NCBI GenBank assembly: GCA_003556805.1
Contig: PWQI01000188.1
Span: forward strand, 1-40,849
Direction: 5' to 3'
DNA: 40,849 nt
Source: Trueperaceae bacterium
GTDB taxonomy: Bacteria; Deinococcota; Deinococci; Deinococcales; Trueperaceae
Shown here: positions 1 through 8,618 of the stretch, one piece after another
How the letters are laid out: each line of letters starts with the position of its first letter
Numbering within the stretch: position 1 is the stretch's first letter
Notes under the pieces: generated by a model
Seen by the model: the letters and a program-made list of their open reading frames with translations, nothing else
The model's database searches: none
Told to the model about the DNA's origin: nothing
Made by a program: the position numbers and the translations under genes

Positions 1-2
1 CC

Positions 3-449
3 TACGTGAACGACGCGCGGCTCACGGCGCGCTTCCAAGGCCAGCAGGTCCCCCTCCAGCAGGTCGCGCCCGGCCGCTACGCCGCGCACCTCGACGTGAG
101 CGGCAGCGGCGGCACGATGGTGATCGCGGACGCCCAAGACGTCGTGGCGCGGCGCCAAGTCGCGACGCCCGACCCGGAGTTCGCGCCGATCGACGGCAGC
201 GCCGTGTTGGCGGACCTCGCTGCGCGGACGGGCGGCACCGTCATCAGCGACCCTGCCGCCTACCGTCCGCCGGCCACGCAACGCTGGTCGCCCGTCTGGG
301 TGTGGCCAGCCGTAGCCGCGCTCGCGCTCTTCCTGTTCGAACTCCTGTGGCGCCGCCTCGGGCGCGAAGGGGCCGTCACGACGCGCCGCGACCCGGTCTT
401 CAGCCGTCTCCGGATGCGTCGAGCGGAGCGTCCACCGCCACTTTCGTGA
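3..449 (+). CDS. C-terminal part of a membrane-anchored protein (VWA / glutamine-amidotransferase-like tail), truncated at the 5' window edge
   Basis: Open frame from the window start; ends with one TM helix (WVWPAVAALALFLFELLW) and a basic tail. Family call rests on general architecture only. Confidence 0.5.
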   Translation, partial: YVNDARLTARFQGQQVPLQQVAPGRYAAHLDVSGSGGTMVIADAQDVVARRQVATPDPEFAPIDGSAVLADLAARTGGTVISDPAAYRPPATQRWSPVWVWPAVAALALFLFELLWRRLGREGAVTTRRDPVFSRLRMRRAERPPPLS

Positions 450-1515
450 TCTCGCGAACCAGCGTCGTCGCGTAGCTTCCCTTCGGCAGCGTGAACGCGA
501 GGGTCAACGCGGCGATCTCCGGCTCGTCCTCGACCGTCGCGTCGAGGTCGACGAGAAGTGTGATGCGCCGGTCGCCGCGACGGGCCCGGAACTGCTCCCA
601 ACGCAATCCCAGCCGACGCAGCTGCGCAGCCTCGTCGGCGCCCGCCGCCTGGCCCGATGGCCGGACCTTGCTGCCGTACAGCGGCAGCGTGGCCGAGATG
701 GCGAGGGCGAGCGCCCGCGGCGCCTCCGCGGCCGCGTCGAGCACCTCGAACGTCCCTCCCGTGTCGTGCTTACGAGCCCAGTCGCCCGCGACCACGGTCG
801 CGAAGCGGCCGTCGCGCACGCGGCCCGCGAGCAGCGCGTTGAAGATCTGCGACTGCAGAGCCGCCACGAAGAAGCGCCGCAGCCGGGGCCCACCGGGCAT
901 GACCTGGCCGTGCACCTCGCGGTACCCGTCCACGGCGTTGCGCCCGAAGCGTCCGAAGCGTTGCGGCCCGACGTAGTTCGGCGCGCCGCGCGCAGCGAGG
1001 GCAGCCAGGATCGACCGAGCACGCTCGCCAGCACCAGCGCTGACACCGCGGACGCGGATGCGGAAACGGTTCCCACGCAGGTGCCCGATGCCGAGCTTGT
1101 TGCGGTGGCGGCTGACCTCGAGGACCCGCACGCCAGGCGTCGCCTCGAGGGCGGAGACCGCGTCGGCGTGGGCGTTCGGGATGCTCAACCACTGCTCAGT
1201 CCGGGCCAGCTTGTCCTTCAGGCCGGCGACGCCGACGGCGCGGTCCGGCACACCAGCTGCGATCAACGCGACCACCACGTCACGCGTCGTCAGTCCCACC
1301 TTCTCCACACGCACGTAGGTGTGGCTCCCGCGCCCCTCCGGGAGGTAGGCGGGGATCTCCCTGACGTCGAAGTCGTCGCTCTCGGCGCGGATGCGACCAC
1401 CGATTCCCGGAAGGTCGCTGGTCACGGCCGGCAGGTCGTCCCAGCGGAAGGTCAGGGCGTGCTCCCGTTCCGGCGTCAGCGCCTCGAGGTCGTCGCGACC
1501 GCCGCCATCGCTCAC
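400..1515 (-). CDS. truD: tRNA pseudouridine(13) synthase TruD
   Basis: TruD-like sequence including AGVPDRAVGVAGLKDKLARTEQ, RGNRFRIRVRG, PNYVGPQRFGR. GTG start at 1515 overlaps the upstream stop (GTGA); the longer ORF start at 1653 is not credible. Confidence 0.85.
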   Translation of the reverse strand: MSDGGGRDDLEALTPEREHALTFRWDDLPAVTSDLPGIGGRIRAESDDFDVREIPAYLPEGRGSHTYVRVEKVGLTTRDVVVALIAAGVPDRAVGVAGLKDKLARTEQWLSIPNAHADAVSALEATPGVRVLEVSRHRNKLGIGHLRGNRFRIRVRGVSAGAGERARSILAALAARGAPNYVGPQRFGRFGRNAVDGYREVHGQVMPGGPRLRRFFVAALQSQIFNALLAGRVRDGRFATVVAGDWARKHDTGGTFEVLDAAAEAPRALALAISATLPLYGSKVRPSGQAAGADEAAQLRRLGLRWEQFRARRGDRRITLLVDLDATVEDEPEIAALTLAFTLPKGSYATTLVREITKVAVDAPLDASGDG

Positions 1516-2159
1516 TCGGCTTCGTCCACCACGGGCGCGTGCGCCGCGAGCCGCTCCTCGATGAGCTTCTGGGCCAAGCGGAAGCGCGCGAGCAACGAGG
1601 GCGCCTCGAGCAGAACCTGGCGCGACGCGCTCGGCACGCGCACGTTGGCGCACACCAGCGACGCCTGGAACAGTGGATCGTCGGGTAGGTTCGCGTCGAT
1701 CTGCTCCTGGGCGTCGAACGCGAAGACGGTGGCGGCGTACCGTCGGAACGCCTCCAGGGCGTCCCAGGCGGCGATGCGCTCTTCGTTCGGATCGTCGCGC
1801 TCGAGCGGCCAGGGGGTGAGCGGTGTGAAGTACAGAGGCCGCGTGACGCCGTCCGGCTCGGGCACGTCTTCACGCTCGGTCGGGGCGACTCGTGTGCGCT
1901 CCTGGGCGTGAGCGAGCAGTTCGAACGTCCCGTCGACCCGCTCCTCGACCCGCACCACGTCCATCACGGTTCCGACGTCGGCGATCGCGGCCGTGTCCGC
2001 GTCGAGGCCCTTCGGCCGGGCCAGCGCTATCACGAAGCGCTTCGGCTCGTGCTCGAGGACGAACCGCACCAGTCGCCGGTAGCGCGCCTCGAACACGTAC
2101 AGGGGCACCGTCATGCCGGGGAACGCGACGACGTCGAGTGGGAAGATCGGCAACACCAT
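1512..2159 (-). CDS. LON N-terminal substrate-binding domain protein
   Basis: MVLPIFPLDVVAFPGMTVPLYVFEARYRRLV is a typical LON_substr_bdg start; -10-like TACCGT 6 nt upstream of ATG. Confidence 0.8.
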   Translation of the reverse strand: MVLPIFPLDVVAFPGMTVPLYVFEARYRRLVRFVLEHEPKRFVIALARPKGLDADTAAIADVGTVMDVVRVEERVDGTFELLAHAQERTRVAPTEREDVPEPDGVTRPLYFTPLTPWPLERDDPNEERIAAWDALEAFRRYAATVFAFDAQEQIDANLPDDPLFQASLVCANVRVPSASRQVLLEAPSLLARFRLAQKLIEERLAAHAPVVDEAE

Positions 2160-2250
2160 GTTGGAACGGTACCAGCACGGACGCTCTACGACGTATGGCC
2201 TCGCACCCGAAGCCGACACGCTCGTCGAGCGCTCCGCTGGCGACACGAGA

Positions 2251-2278
2251 ACGCCCCCCGGTCTGCACCGGGGGGCGT
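2251..2278 (-). terminator. Hairpin immediately downstream of tRNA-Asp
   Basis: ACGCCCCCCGGT-CTGC-ACCGGGGGGCGT: perfect 12-bp stem, 4-nt loop, 3 nt past the tRNA 3' end. No long U-tract. Confidence 0.65.
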
Positions 2279-2281
2279 CTG

Positions 2282-2357
2282 TGGCGGAGCCGACGGGATT
2301 CGAACCCGCGACCTTCTGCGTGACAGGCAGATATGCTAACCGCTACACTACGGCTCC
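2282..2357 (-). tRNA. tRNA-Asp (anticodon GTC), CCA encoded
   Basis: GGAGCCG...CGGCTCC acceptor stem, CCTGTCACG anticodon loop, GGTTCGAATCC T-loop, G73 discriminator followed by CCA. Confidence 0.96.
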
Positions 2358-2368
2358 ACGCACCCGCG

Positions 2369-2397
2369 AGCGTACCGACAGCGGCGGCCCCTGTCAA
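2369..2397 (-). promoter_or_regulatory. Promoter of tRNA-Asp (TTGACA-N17-TACGCT)
   Basis: Consensus -35 TTGACA (2397-2392), exact 17-nt spacer, -10 TACGCT (2374-2369), 11 nt before the tRNA 5' end. Confidence 0.8.
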
Positions 2398-2424
2398 CCG
2401 CCCGGTGGCGTCGGCCCGCGTCCG

Positions 2425-3291
2425 TCAGGTGGAGCGCAGCGCCAGATCGAGCGCCACGCTGACGAGCACGATCGCTCCCACCCAAAGGTTGGCGTCGAAC
2501 GCCCGTAACGCCTCGGCGGCCCCTCGCTGCGCCACCAGACGGTGCTGATGGACGAACGACGCGGCGATGGCCACCAGTCCGGCCCACCCCCACGGTCCCA
2601 GGCCCGTGAGGAGCGCCGCCCCCGCGAGCGCCACCCATGCCACGGCGTGCGCGCCGATCGCCACGCGCCGAGCCGTGGCGGCGCCGAAGCGTGCAGGCAC
2701 GCTGTGCACCCCGTGGTCGCGATCGAAGTGCTCGTCGAGCAAGGCGTAGACGACGTCGAAGCCCGCGATCCAGGCGGCGACGCCGAGCCACAACCACCAC
2801 GCTGGTGCTTCGAAGGCGCCCGTCACCGCGATCCACCCCCCAGCCGCGGCGGCCCCGATCGTCACGCCCAGGAACGCATGACACGCCCAGGTGACACGCT
2901 TCGTGTACGGATAGGCCACCATGAACACGGTCGCGACGGGCAAGAGCGCGAACGTGAGCGGGTTGAGCGCCCACCCCGCGACCGCGAAGGCGACGAGGCC
3001 GGCCACGGCCAGCCCTAGGGCGCCCTGCGCCCGGATGACGCCGGCTGGGATCTCGCGATCGCGCGTACGAGGGTTCAGGGCGTCGATCCGCGCATCGATG
3101 ACGCGGTTGAGCGCCATCGCCGTGGTGCGGGCACCGGCCATCGCGACGGTGATCCAGGCGAACGTCACCCAGCCCGGCCAGCCGCCGGCTGCGAGCAGCA
3201 TGCCGACGTACGCGAACGGGAGCGCGAACACGGTGTGTTGGAACCTGATCAAGCGCAGGTAATCGGCGACGCGCGGCGCCAGCGCGGACAT
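2425..3291 (-). CDS. UbiA-family prenyltransferase (4-hydroxybenzoate octaprenyltransferase-like / MqnP-like)
   Basis: Polytopic membrane protein with NRVIDARIDALNPRTRDREIP and DVVYALLDEHFDRDHGVHSVP. MqnP role inferred from mqnD and menG in the same window. Confidence 0.85.
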   Translation of the reverse strand: MSALAPRVADYLRLIRFQHTVFALPFAYVGMLLAAGGWPGWVTFAWITVAMAGARTTAMALNRVIDARIDALNPRTRDREIPAGVIRAQGALGLAVAGLVAFAVAGWALNPLTFALLPVATVFMVAYPYTKRVTWACHAFLGVTIGAAAAGGWIAVTGAFEAPAWWLWLGVAAWIAGFDVVYALLDEHFDRDHGVHSVPARFGAATARRVAIGAHAVAWVALAGAALLTGLGPWGWAGLVAIAASFVHQHRLVAQRGAAEALRAFDANLWVGAIVLVSVALDLALRST

Positions 3292-3378
3292 GCGCTCACG
3301 CTACCACCGGCGGCGGGCGCCGTGGCTCGCGCAACCAGTCACCTCACCGAACGCCCCGATGACCACCGGGGCGCCTGC

Positions 3379-4803
3379 TCAGTGTTGGCCGACCGTCTCC
3401 TTGATCGCGTGGGTCGAGTACCCGAACTGGGGCTCCGACCCGGCGGCGACCCCAGAGACGATCGCATCTGCAAGCGCTTGGATGTCCTGGCCACCGACCG
3501 CGACATCCATGCGGAGTTCACGCCGCAGGTCGTCGAGGGTGCGATCGTCGAGCAGGGTCTCGGTGCCGTACTTCAACATGCTGGGGCTGAGCAGGAGCAG
3601 GTCGGCCTCACCGGGACACACCTGCGTCAGCACGTCACGGCCGGCCAGCAGGCCGGCGACCGTGGTGACGTCACCGAACGTCCGGTTCGTGAGCGCGCGC
3701 ACCTCGAGATCGAGCCCTTCCACGCTGCGCAAAGGGGCCAACGCGGCTTCGAGCACGGGTGCGAACAGCGTCCCCGTCGCGCACAGCACACGCCTCGGCG
3801 TGCTCAACCGACTCGGCAGGGCGGCCTCGTCGATCCCGACGGCGAGGAAGTCGCGGACCATGCCGACGCCGTTCTCGAGCATCTCGAAACCCTCGTAGGC
3901 CGCGCTCGCCGGCAACGGACGCCCTCCGACGAGGTAGAACTCGTCCGCTAGGAACACCATGCGGCTCCCCCGCTCCGCCAACAGGCGGGCCTGCCACGCC
4001 TCGACCTGATCCACGACCCGACCCGCCTCTTCGGGCTGGTAGCCGCGCAGGTCGGGCAGGTTGCGGCGGTGGCCGGTGAGGCCCACGGGCACGACCGCGA
4101 CGGCCTGGACGTTCGGCCTCGACGTCAGGTAGGCGAGCGTCGCGTCGAGCGCCTCACCGTCGTTGCGCCCGGGTTGGGCGACCACTTGGGTGTAGAGGTC
4201 GATCGGTTCGAGCCGCTCGATCATGTCGCGGATGCGTGTGGCGCGCGGGTCTTTGACCTTCAGACGCCACCACTTCATCATGTCTGCCCGCAGTTCCTCG
4301 TCGGCCGTGTGCACCGAGACGTACAGCGGGGACAGGTGTTCGTCGAGGACGCGCTGGATGTCGTGGTCGGTGAGGTTCGTCAGCGTGACGAAGCTGCCGT
4401 AGAGGAAGCTGGTCCGGTAGTCGTCGTCCATGACGTAGAGGCTCTTGCGGAACCCCTTGGGCATCTGGTGCACGTAGCAGAACTCGCACTTGTTGGCGCA
4501 CAGCCGCAATCCGTCGAAGATCACGTCGTCGAACTCCAGGCCCGGGTCTTCCCACGAGACCTCGAAGCGGACGCTCTGCTCGCCCGCCGGATCGCACGCC
4601 ACCAGCGTCGCTTCTCCCTTGGCGAGCTCGCGGCGGTAGGCCAGCACATCGCTGACCCACGCCTCGTTGACGCTGACGAGCGACCAACCGGCGGCCACGC
4701 CGGCGGCTGCGGCCGGCGAGCCGGGCGCGACCTCGCGGATCGGAGCGACGTAGGGTGCTCCGAACGGGTTGGGGGCGGTGGTGGGCTGCTGGCTCGTTCG
4801 CAC
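3379..4803 (-). CDS. DUF512 family protein: N-terminal PDZ-like domain plus radical-SAM-like Cys motif
   Basis: PIREVAPGSPAAAAGVAAGWSLVSVN (PDZ-like) followed by CANKCEFCYVHQMPKGFRKSLYVMDDDYRTSFLYGSFVTLTNL (CxxxCxxC). GTG start at 4803 chosen; the ORF track start 4983 overlaps the neighbouring gene. Confidence 0.82.
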   Translation of the reverse strand: MRTSQQPTTAPNPFGAPYVAPIREVAPGSPAAAAGVAAGWSLVSVNEAWVSDVLAYRRELAKGEATLVACDPAGEQSVRFEVSWEDPGLEFDDVIFDGLRLCANKCEFCYVHQMPKGFRKSLYVMDDDYRTSFLYGSFVTLTNLTDHDIQRVLDEHLSPLYVSVHTADEELRADMMKWWRLKVKDPRATRIRDMIERLEPIDLYTQVVAQPGRNDGEALDATLAYLTSRPNVQAVAVVPVGLTGHRRNLPDLRGYQPEEAGRVVDQVEAWQARLLAERGSRMVFLADEFYLVGGRPLPASAAYEGFEMLENGVGMVRDFLAVGIDEAALPSRLSTPRRVLCATGTLFAPVLEAALAPLRSVEGLDLEVRALTNRTFGDVTTVAGLLAGRDVLTQVCPGEADLLLLSPSMLKYGTETLLDDRTLDDLRRELRMDVAVGGQDIQALADAIVSGVAAGSEPQFGYSTHAIKETVGQH

Positions 4804-4814
4804 GACCCGGTAGC

Positions 4815-5765
4815 TTAGCAGACACCCGACGCGCGTGCGGCGCCGGCCGCGACCGACCACCACTGGCGCCAGGCTGAGACGATCGCCTCGAGCCCACGCC
4901 GATGGGCCTCGACGGTCACCTCGAAGTCGCGGTGGTAACCGCCACCGAGGGCGTAGGCGAGCGGGATGCCCCGCTGCGCGCACGCGTCCGCCACGAGGCG
5001 GTCACGTGCTTCGACACCGTCGATCGAGAGCGCCATGCGCCCGAAGCGATCCCCCGCCAACACGTCGACACCGGCCTGGTACAAGACGGCCGTCGGCGCA
5101 TGCTCGGCGAGCAGTCGCGGGACGTCGGCGGCGACGACGGCCAGGTACCCGTCGTCGTCGATACCGTCCGGGAGCGCCCGATCGAGGTCGGAGTGCGACT
5201 TCTGGAACGGGTAGTTGCGCTCACCGTGGACGCTGTAGGTGATCAGGTGCGGGTCGCCGTCGGCGAGGTCGGCCGTCCCGTTGCCCTGATGGACGTCGAG
5301 GTCGATGACCAGGACGCGCGGCGCCCTGGCCCGCAGGGCCCTGGCGGCCACGACCAGGTCGTTGAACACGCAGAAGCCCTCGCCCCTGTCGGCGAACGCA
5401 TGGTGCGTGCCGCCCGCGAGGTGCACACCCAGCCCGTCGACGAGCGCGCGTGCGAGCGCCGCGACCGTGCCACCTGTCGACGCGATCGACCGGTCCACCA
5501 GGGCCCGAGACTGCGGGAAGCCGAGCCTGCGCTCCGCGCGCGCGTCGAGCGTCACGCGCCGCACGGCGTCGAGGTAGGCGGCGTCGTGGACTGCCGCCAG
5601 CGCCTCCCACGGCACGCTCGGCGACGCCTCGAGATGCCACCCGTCGCGCTCGAGCCGTTCGGCCAAGCGGTCGTACTTCGCCATGGGGAAGCGATGGCCC
5701 GCCGGCAGGGCGACGCGCACGTGCCTGGGGGTGAACGCGTGTGCGCGTCCCAGCGGACTCGTCAC
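4815..5765 (-). CDS. Histone-deacetylase-fold (AcuC/HDAC-like) deacetylase
   Basis: LAGGTHHAFADRGEGFCVFNDLVVAAR, VLVIDLDVHQGNGTADL, LYQAGVDVLAGDRFGRM, ALGGGYHRD: HDAC catalytic motifs. Confidence 0.88.
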   Translation of the reverse strand: MTSPLGRAHAFTPRHVRVALPAGHRFPMAKYDRLAERLERDGWHLEASPSVPWEALAAVHDAAYLDAVRRVTLDARAERRLGFPQSRALVDRSIASTGGTVAALARALVDGLGVHLAGGTHHAFADRGEGFCVFNDLVVAARALRARAPRVLVIDLDVHQGNGTADLADGDPHLITYSVHGERNYPFQKSHSDLDRALPDGIDDDGYLAVVAADVPRLLAEHAPTAVLYQAGVDVLAGDRFGRMALSIDGVEARDRLVADACAQRGIPLAYALGGGYHRDFEVTVEAHRRGLEAIVSAWRQWWSVAAGAARASGVC

Positions 5766-6235
5766 ACGAGGTCGTCGGTGCGCACGGACTCGCGGTCGCG
5801 CTTCGGCGCGAGCACGAAGCCGTGCACCGGGGCTCGGCTCTGGAAACGCACGCGGTCTCCGAGCGCCAGGTCGGCCGGTGCGACGTCGGCCGCGACCACG
5901 AGTGGCACCCCGGCGTCCACGACGACGAAGGGTATCTCGAGCGAGCGCACCACCCCACTGGCCACCAGCACGCCCACGCCGAGCGACTCGAGGTGTCGAA
6001 GCGGTCCAGGGTCGTCAGGATCGAGGCGCACGAGCGTGGCCGTCTCGGGCTGCACGATGACGCGAGCAGGTCCCCGCGACACGACGTAGGGCCCGGTGCG
6101 CTCGAGCAGGTACAACACGGCATCGTCGGTGAGGCACTCCAAGAGGGGGCTGCCCTCGACGCGCGAAGCGACCTCGACGGAGGCGGCTTGCGCGGAGAAG
6201 CGAGCGATGAAAGCGTCGACACCGTCTTCGATCAT
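5762..6235 (-). CDS. Conserved hypothetical protein
   Basis: GTGA overlap with the HDAC gene; TATGAT 7 nt upstream of ATG at 6235. Start 6235 preferred because the upstream ATGs lie in or next to the -10. Confidence 0.6.
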   Translation of the reverse strand: MIEDGVDAFIARFSAQAASVEVASRVEGSPLLECLTDDAVLYLLERTGPYVVSRGPARVIVQPETATLVRLDPDDPGPLRHLESLGVGVLVASGVVRSLEIPFVVVDAGVPLVVAADVAPADLALGDRVRFQSRAPVHGFVLAPKRDRESVRTDDLV

Positions 6236-6242
6236 GTCCGGC

Positions 6243-6286
6243 ATCATACGTGCGCTCGGCGCCCCGGCGTCGACGGGTGGTACACT
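6243..6286. promoter_or_regulatory. Divergent promoter module (TATGAT on -, TACACT on +)
   Basis: TATGAT 6248-6243 (-), 7 nt before ATG 6235; GGTACACT with -10 6281-6286 (+), 7 nt before GTG 6294. Confidence 0.55.
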
Positions 6287-6293
6287 CCGTGAC

Positions 6294-6389
6294 GTGCAAC
6301 CGATCACCACGACCGAATCACCCCCGCTCCGCCCGGCGCTCGCCGCGCGGAGCGTTTGTTTGCTGGAGGCGGCATGCTGCAGACGCTGA
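6294..6389 (+). other. Putative leaderless uORF MQPITTTESPPLRPALAARSVCLLEAACCRR
   Basis: GTG 7 nt after -10 TACACT; 31 codons; overlaps the start of the downstream zinc-ribbon gene by 16 nt. Confidence 0.35.
6325..6361 (+). promoter_or_regulatory. Terminator/attenuator-like hairpin in the leader of the zinc-ribbon gene
   Basis: CGCTCCGC (6325-6332) pairs with GCGGAGCG (6347-6354), followed by TTTGTTT; SD GGAGG at 6364-6368. Confidence 0.45.
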
Positions 6390-7075
6390 GCGAGGTGCAA
6401 GCGCTCGACCTCGAACTCGATGCGCTCGCCGCGGAGCGGGCGCAAACACCACCCGCGTTGGTAGATATGCGCGCCCGGCACGATGCGCTCGAGGCCGAAC
6501 TCGGGCGCCGCAAGGCCGACTTGAACGGGCTCCGGAAGCGCATCAACGAGAGCGAGATCGAGCTCGGTTCGCTCCAGGAACGCCGCAAGTCTGCCGCCGA
6601 GTCGGCGCTGCGAGCGTCGACGAGCAAGGAGGCGTCGCAGTTCCAGAACCAGGAGCTGCAGTTCGCCACACGCCTACAGGAACTGGAAGAAGACACCATG
6701 CCGCTGCTCGAGGAGCAGGAGGCGAGGCAGGCCGGCGTGGCCGAGTTGGAGGAGCAGTTGACGACGCTGCGCCCCGAGCTCGAGACGCTCGAGGCCGATG
6801 AGCGAGCGCGCGTCGAGTCGCTCGACGAGCGCGTCGCCGCGCTCGGCGTCGAACGAGCGAGGCTCGCGCAGGGCGTGTCGGCCAACCTGCTGAAGCAATA
6901 CGAGCAGGTGCGCAAGGCGCGCCGCGGCCTCGGCGTGGTCCCCGTGACCGAGGCGGGGACGTGTGGTGGCTGCAACGTGCGCTTGCCGATCTTCGTCGTG
7001 CAGAAGGTCCGCAAGGGCCAAGGCGTCACCCGCTGTCCGTCGTGCGGACGGCTGCTGTGGTCGACGAACGCCTGA
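6374..7075 (+). CDS. Coiled-coil protein with C-terminal C4 zinc ribbon (zf-RING_7 / YbgI-type family)
   Basis: Long coiled coil then CGGCNVRLPIFVVQKVRKGQGVTRCPSCGRLLW; SD GGAGG upstream of ATG 6374. Confidence 0.85.
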   Translation: MLQTLSEVQALDLELDALAAERAQTPPALVDMRARHDALEAELGRRKADLNGLRKRINESEIELGSLQERRKSAAESALRASTSKEASQFQNQELQFATRLQELEEDTMPLLEEQEARQAGVAELEEQLTTLRPELETLEADERARVESLDERVAALGVERARLAQGVSANLLKQYEQVRKARRGLGVVPVTEAGTCGGCNVRLPIFVVQKVRKGQGVTRCPSCGRLLWSTNA

Positions 7076-7096
7076 GCGTCTCGCCGGCCTGACGAC

Positions 7097-8095
7097 TCAG
7101 CGCAGTTCGCCCAAGGGGTCGATGGCGCTGCCACCGACATGGAGTTCGAAGTGCAGGTGCGGTCCGGTCGAGAGCCCGGTCGAACCCACCAGCGCGATCC
7201 GCTCGCCTTGGTTCACGTACTGCCCGACCGACACGAGGATGCGACTCGCGTGGGCGTACCAGGTCTCGGCGCCGCCCGCGTGCCGGATGCGCACCAGGTT
7301 GCCGTACCCGCGCGTCGACCACCCCGCGAACGTCACGGTGCCAGAACGAGCCGCGACGATCGGCGTCCCTGTAGGAGCCGCCACGTCGATGCCACGGTGG
7401 AACGCAGCGGTACCCATGCCGAGATTGCGACGACCGAAGTAGCTCGTCAGCCTGCCGTGGACCGGCCAGACGTAGCGGTTCTCGGCTTCGCGCACGGCGG
7501 CGAGACGCTCGAGGGCGGCCGAGGGCTCGACGCCCGGCAGGAAGAGCAGCATGCCGGGTCGGAGGTCGAACGGGCTGCGCAGGGCGTTCGCACGCGCCAC
7601 GGCGACCGGCTCGGCGCCGTACAGCTCGATCAGCTCGGTCAGGCGGGAGGGGTCGTGGAGCGGAACGACCAAGCCCTCGCCCGGAGGGATGAGGAGTTCG
7701 ACGCCGACCGGCAGCCGGTCGAGCGACGAGAGATCGGGGTTGGCCCCGACCAATGCCCGAAGGGTGATGTCGTAGCGGTCGACGATGCCCGAGAGCGTTT
7801 CGCCGGAACCGAGGACGTGCCGCCTGAACCCTGGAGGTGGGTCGGGGGCCGCTTCGACGACCCCGCCGACGGCCTCCCCGAGGGGCACCCGCAGGACGTC
7901 GCCGGGCCGGATGAGGGTGCCGTTGAGGCCGTTTGCCTGGAGCACCGTTGACGAGCTCACGCCGAACCGGTTGGCGATGGAGCCGACCGAGTCACCTGAC
8001 TGGACCGTTCGCAGCGCGAAGCTCTCGGCCGTGGCGGTCGCCAGGAAGGCGGCGCAGACGAGGAACAGCAGGCTGCGCGCGCCGAAGTGCGACAT
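7097..8095 (-). CDS. Secreted LysM-repeat M23 peptidase (murein endopeptidase)
   Basis: Signal peptide MSHFGARSLLFLVCAAFLATATA; LysM repeats (TVQSGDSVGSIANRFGVSSSTVLQAN, HVLGSGETLSGIVDRYDI); M23 motifs FHRGIDVAAPTGTPI and TGPHLHFEL. Confidence 0.92.
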   Translation of the reverse strand: MSHFGARSLLFLVCAAFLATATAESFALRTVQSGDSVGSIANRFGVSSSTVLQANGLNGTLIRPGDVLRVPLGEAVGGVVEAAPDPPPGFRRHVLGSGETLSGIVDRYDITLRALVGANPDLSSLDRLPVGVELLIPPGEGLVVPLHDPSRLTELIELYGAEPVAVARANALRSPFDLRPGMLLFLPGVEPSAALERLAAVREAENRYVWPVHGRLTSYFGRRNLGMGTAAFHRGIDVAAPTGTPIVAARSGTVTFAGWSTRGYGNLVRIRHAGGAETWYAHASRILVSVGQYVNQGERIALVGSTGLSTGPHLHFELHVGGSAIDPLGELR

Positions 8096-8124
8096 CACGT
8101 TGGCATGGACCTTCCGACACACAT
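8095..8124 (-). other. Putative leaderless uORF MCVGRSMPT terminating in TGATG on the M23 peptidase start
   Basis: TACCGT (8139-8134), 9-nt spacer, ATG 8124; stop TGA 8097-8095 shares its A with ATG 8095-8093. Confidence 0.3.
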
Positions 8125-8183
8125 CTGATTCTCACGGTACTTGCGCTGCCTGAGCGCGTCGTGAGACGTTTCCCGAGCCACGC

Positions 8184-8618
8184 TCATCGACCCGCCTCTG
8201 CGCCTGCCCGACGCGAGCGTCGCTCCGCCACCGCCTGCCGCAAGTAGCGCACGATCTCCTCGGTCGACGCGCCAGGTGTGAAGACGCGATCGACGCCGAC
8301 CTCACGCAGCGCCGGCAGATCGTCGTCCGGCACGATGCCGCCACCGAACAGCACGACGTCGTCGGACCCCGCCGTGCGTAAGCCGGCAGCGACCTGTTCG
8401 AAGTACTGCATGTGGGCGCCGGAGAGCACCGACAGGCCGACTGCGTCGGCGTCTTCCTGCACGGCTGCCCGGACGATCATGGCCGACGTCTGGCGCAGGC
8501 CGGTGTACACGACCTCCATACCTGCATCACGCAGCGCCCGAGCCACGACCTTCGCGCCACGGTCGTGGCCGTCGAGACCCGGCTTCGCGATCACCACACG
8601 GATTGGACCCTCGCTCAC
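8184..8618 (-). CDS. B12-binding small subunit of methylmalonyl-CoA mutase-type acyl-CoA mutase
   Basis: [34 protein letters not shown]: DxHxxG cobalamin-binding motif of the mutase C-terminal domain. Confidence 0.93.
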   Translation of the reverse strand: MSEGPIRVVIAKPGLDGHDRGAKVVARALRDAGMEVVYTGLRQTSAMIVRAAVQEDADAVGLSVLSGAHMQYFEQVAAGLRTAGSDDVVLFGGGIVPDDDLPALREVGVDRVFTPGASTEEIVRYLRQAVAERRSRRAGAEAGR

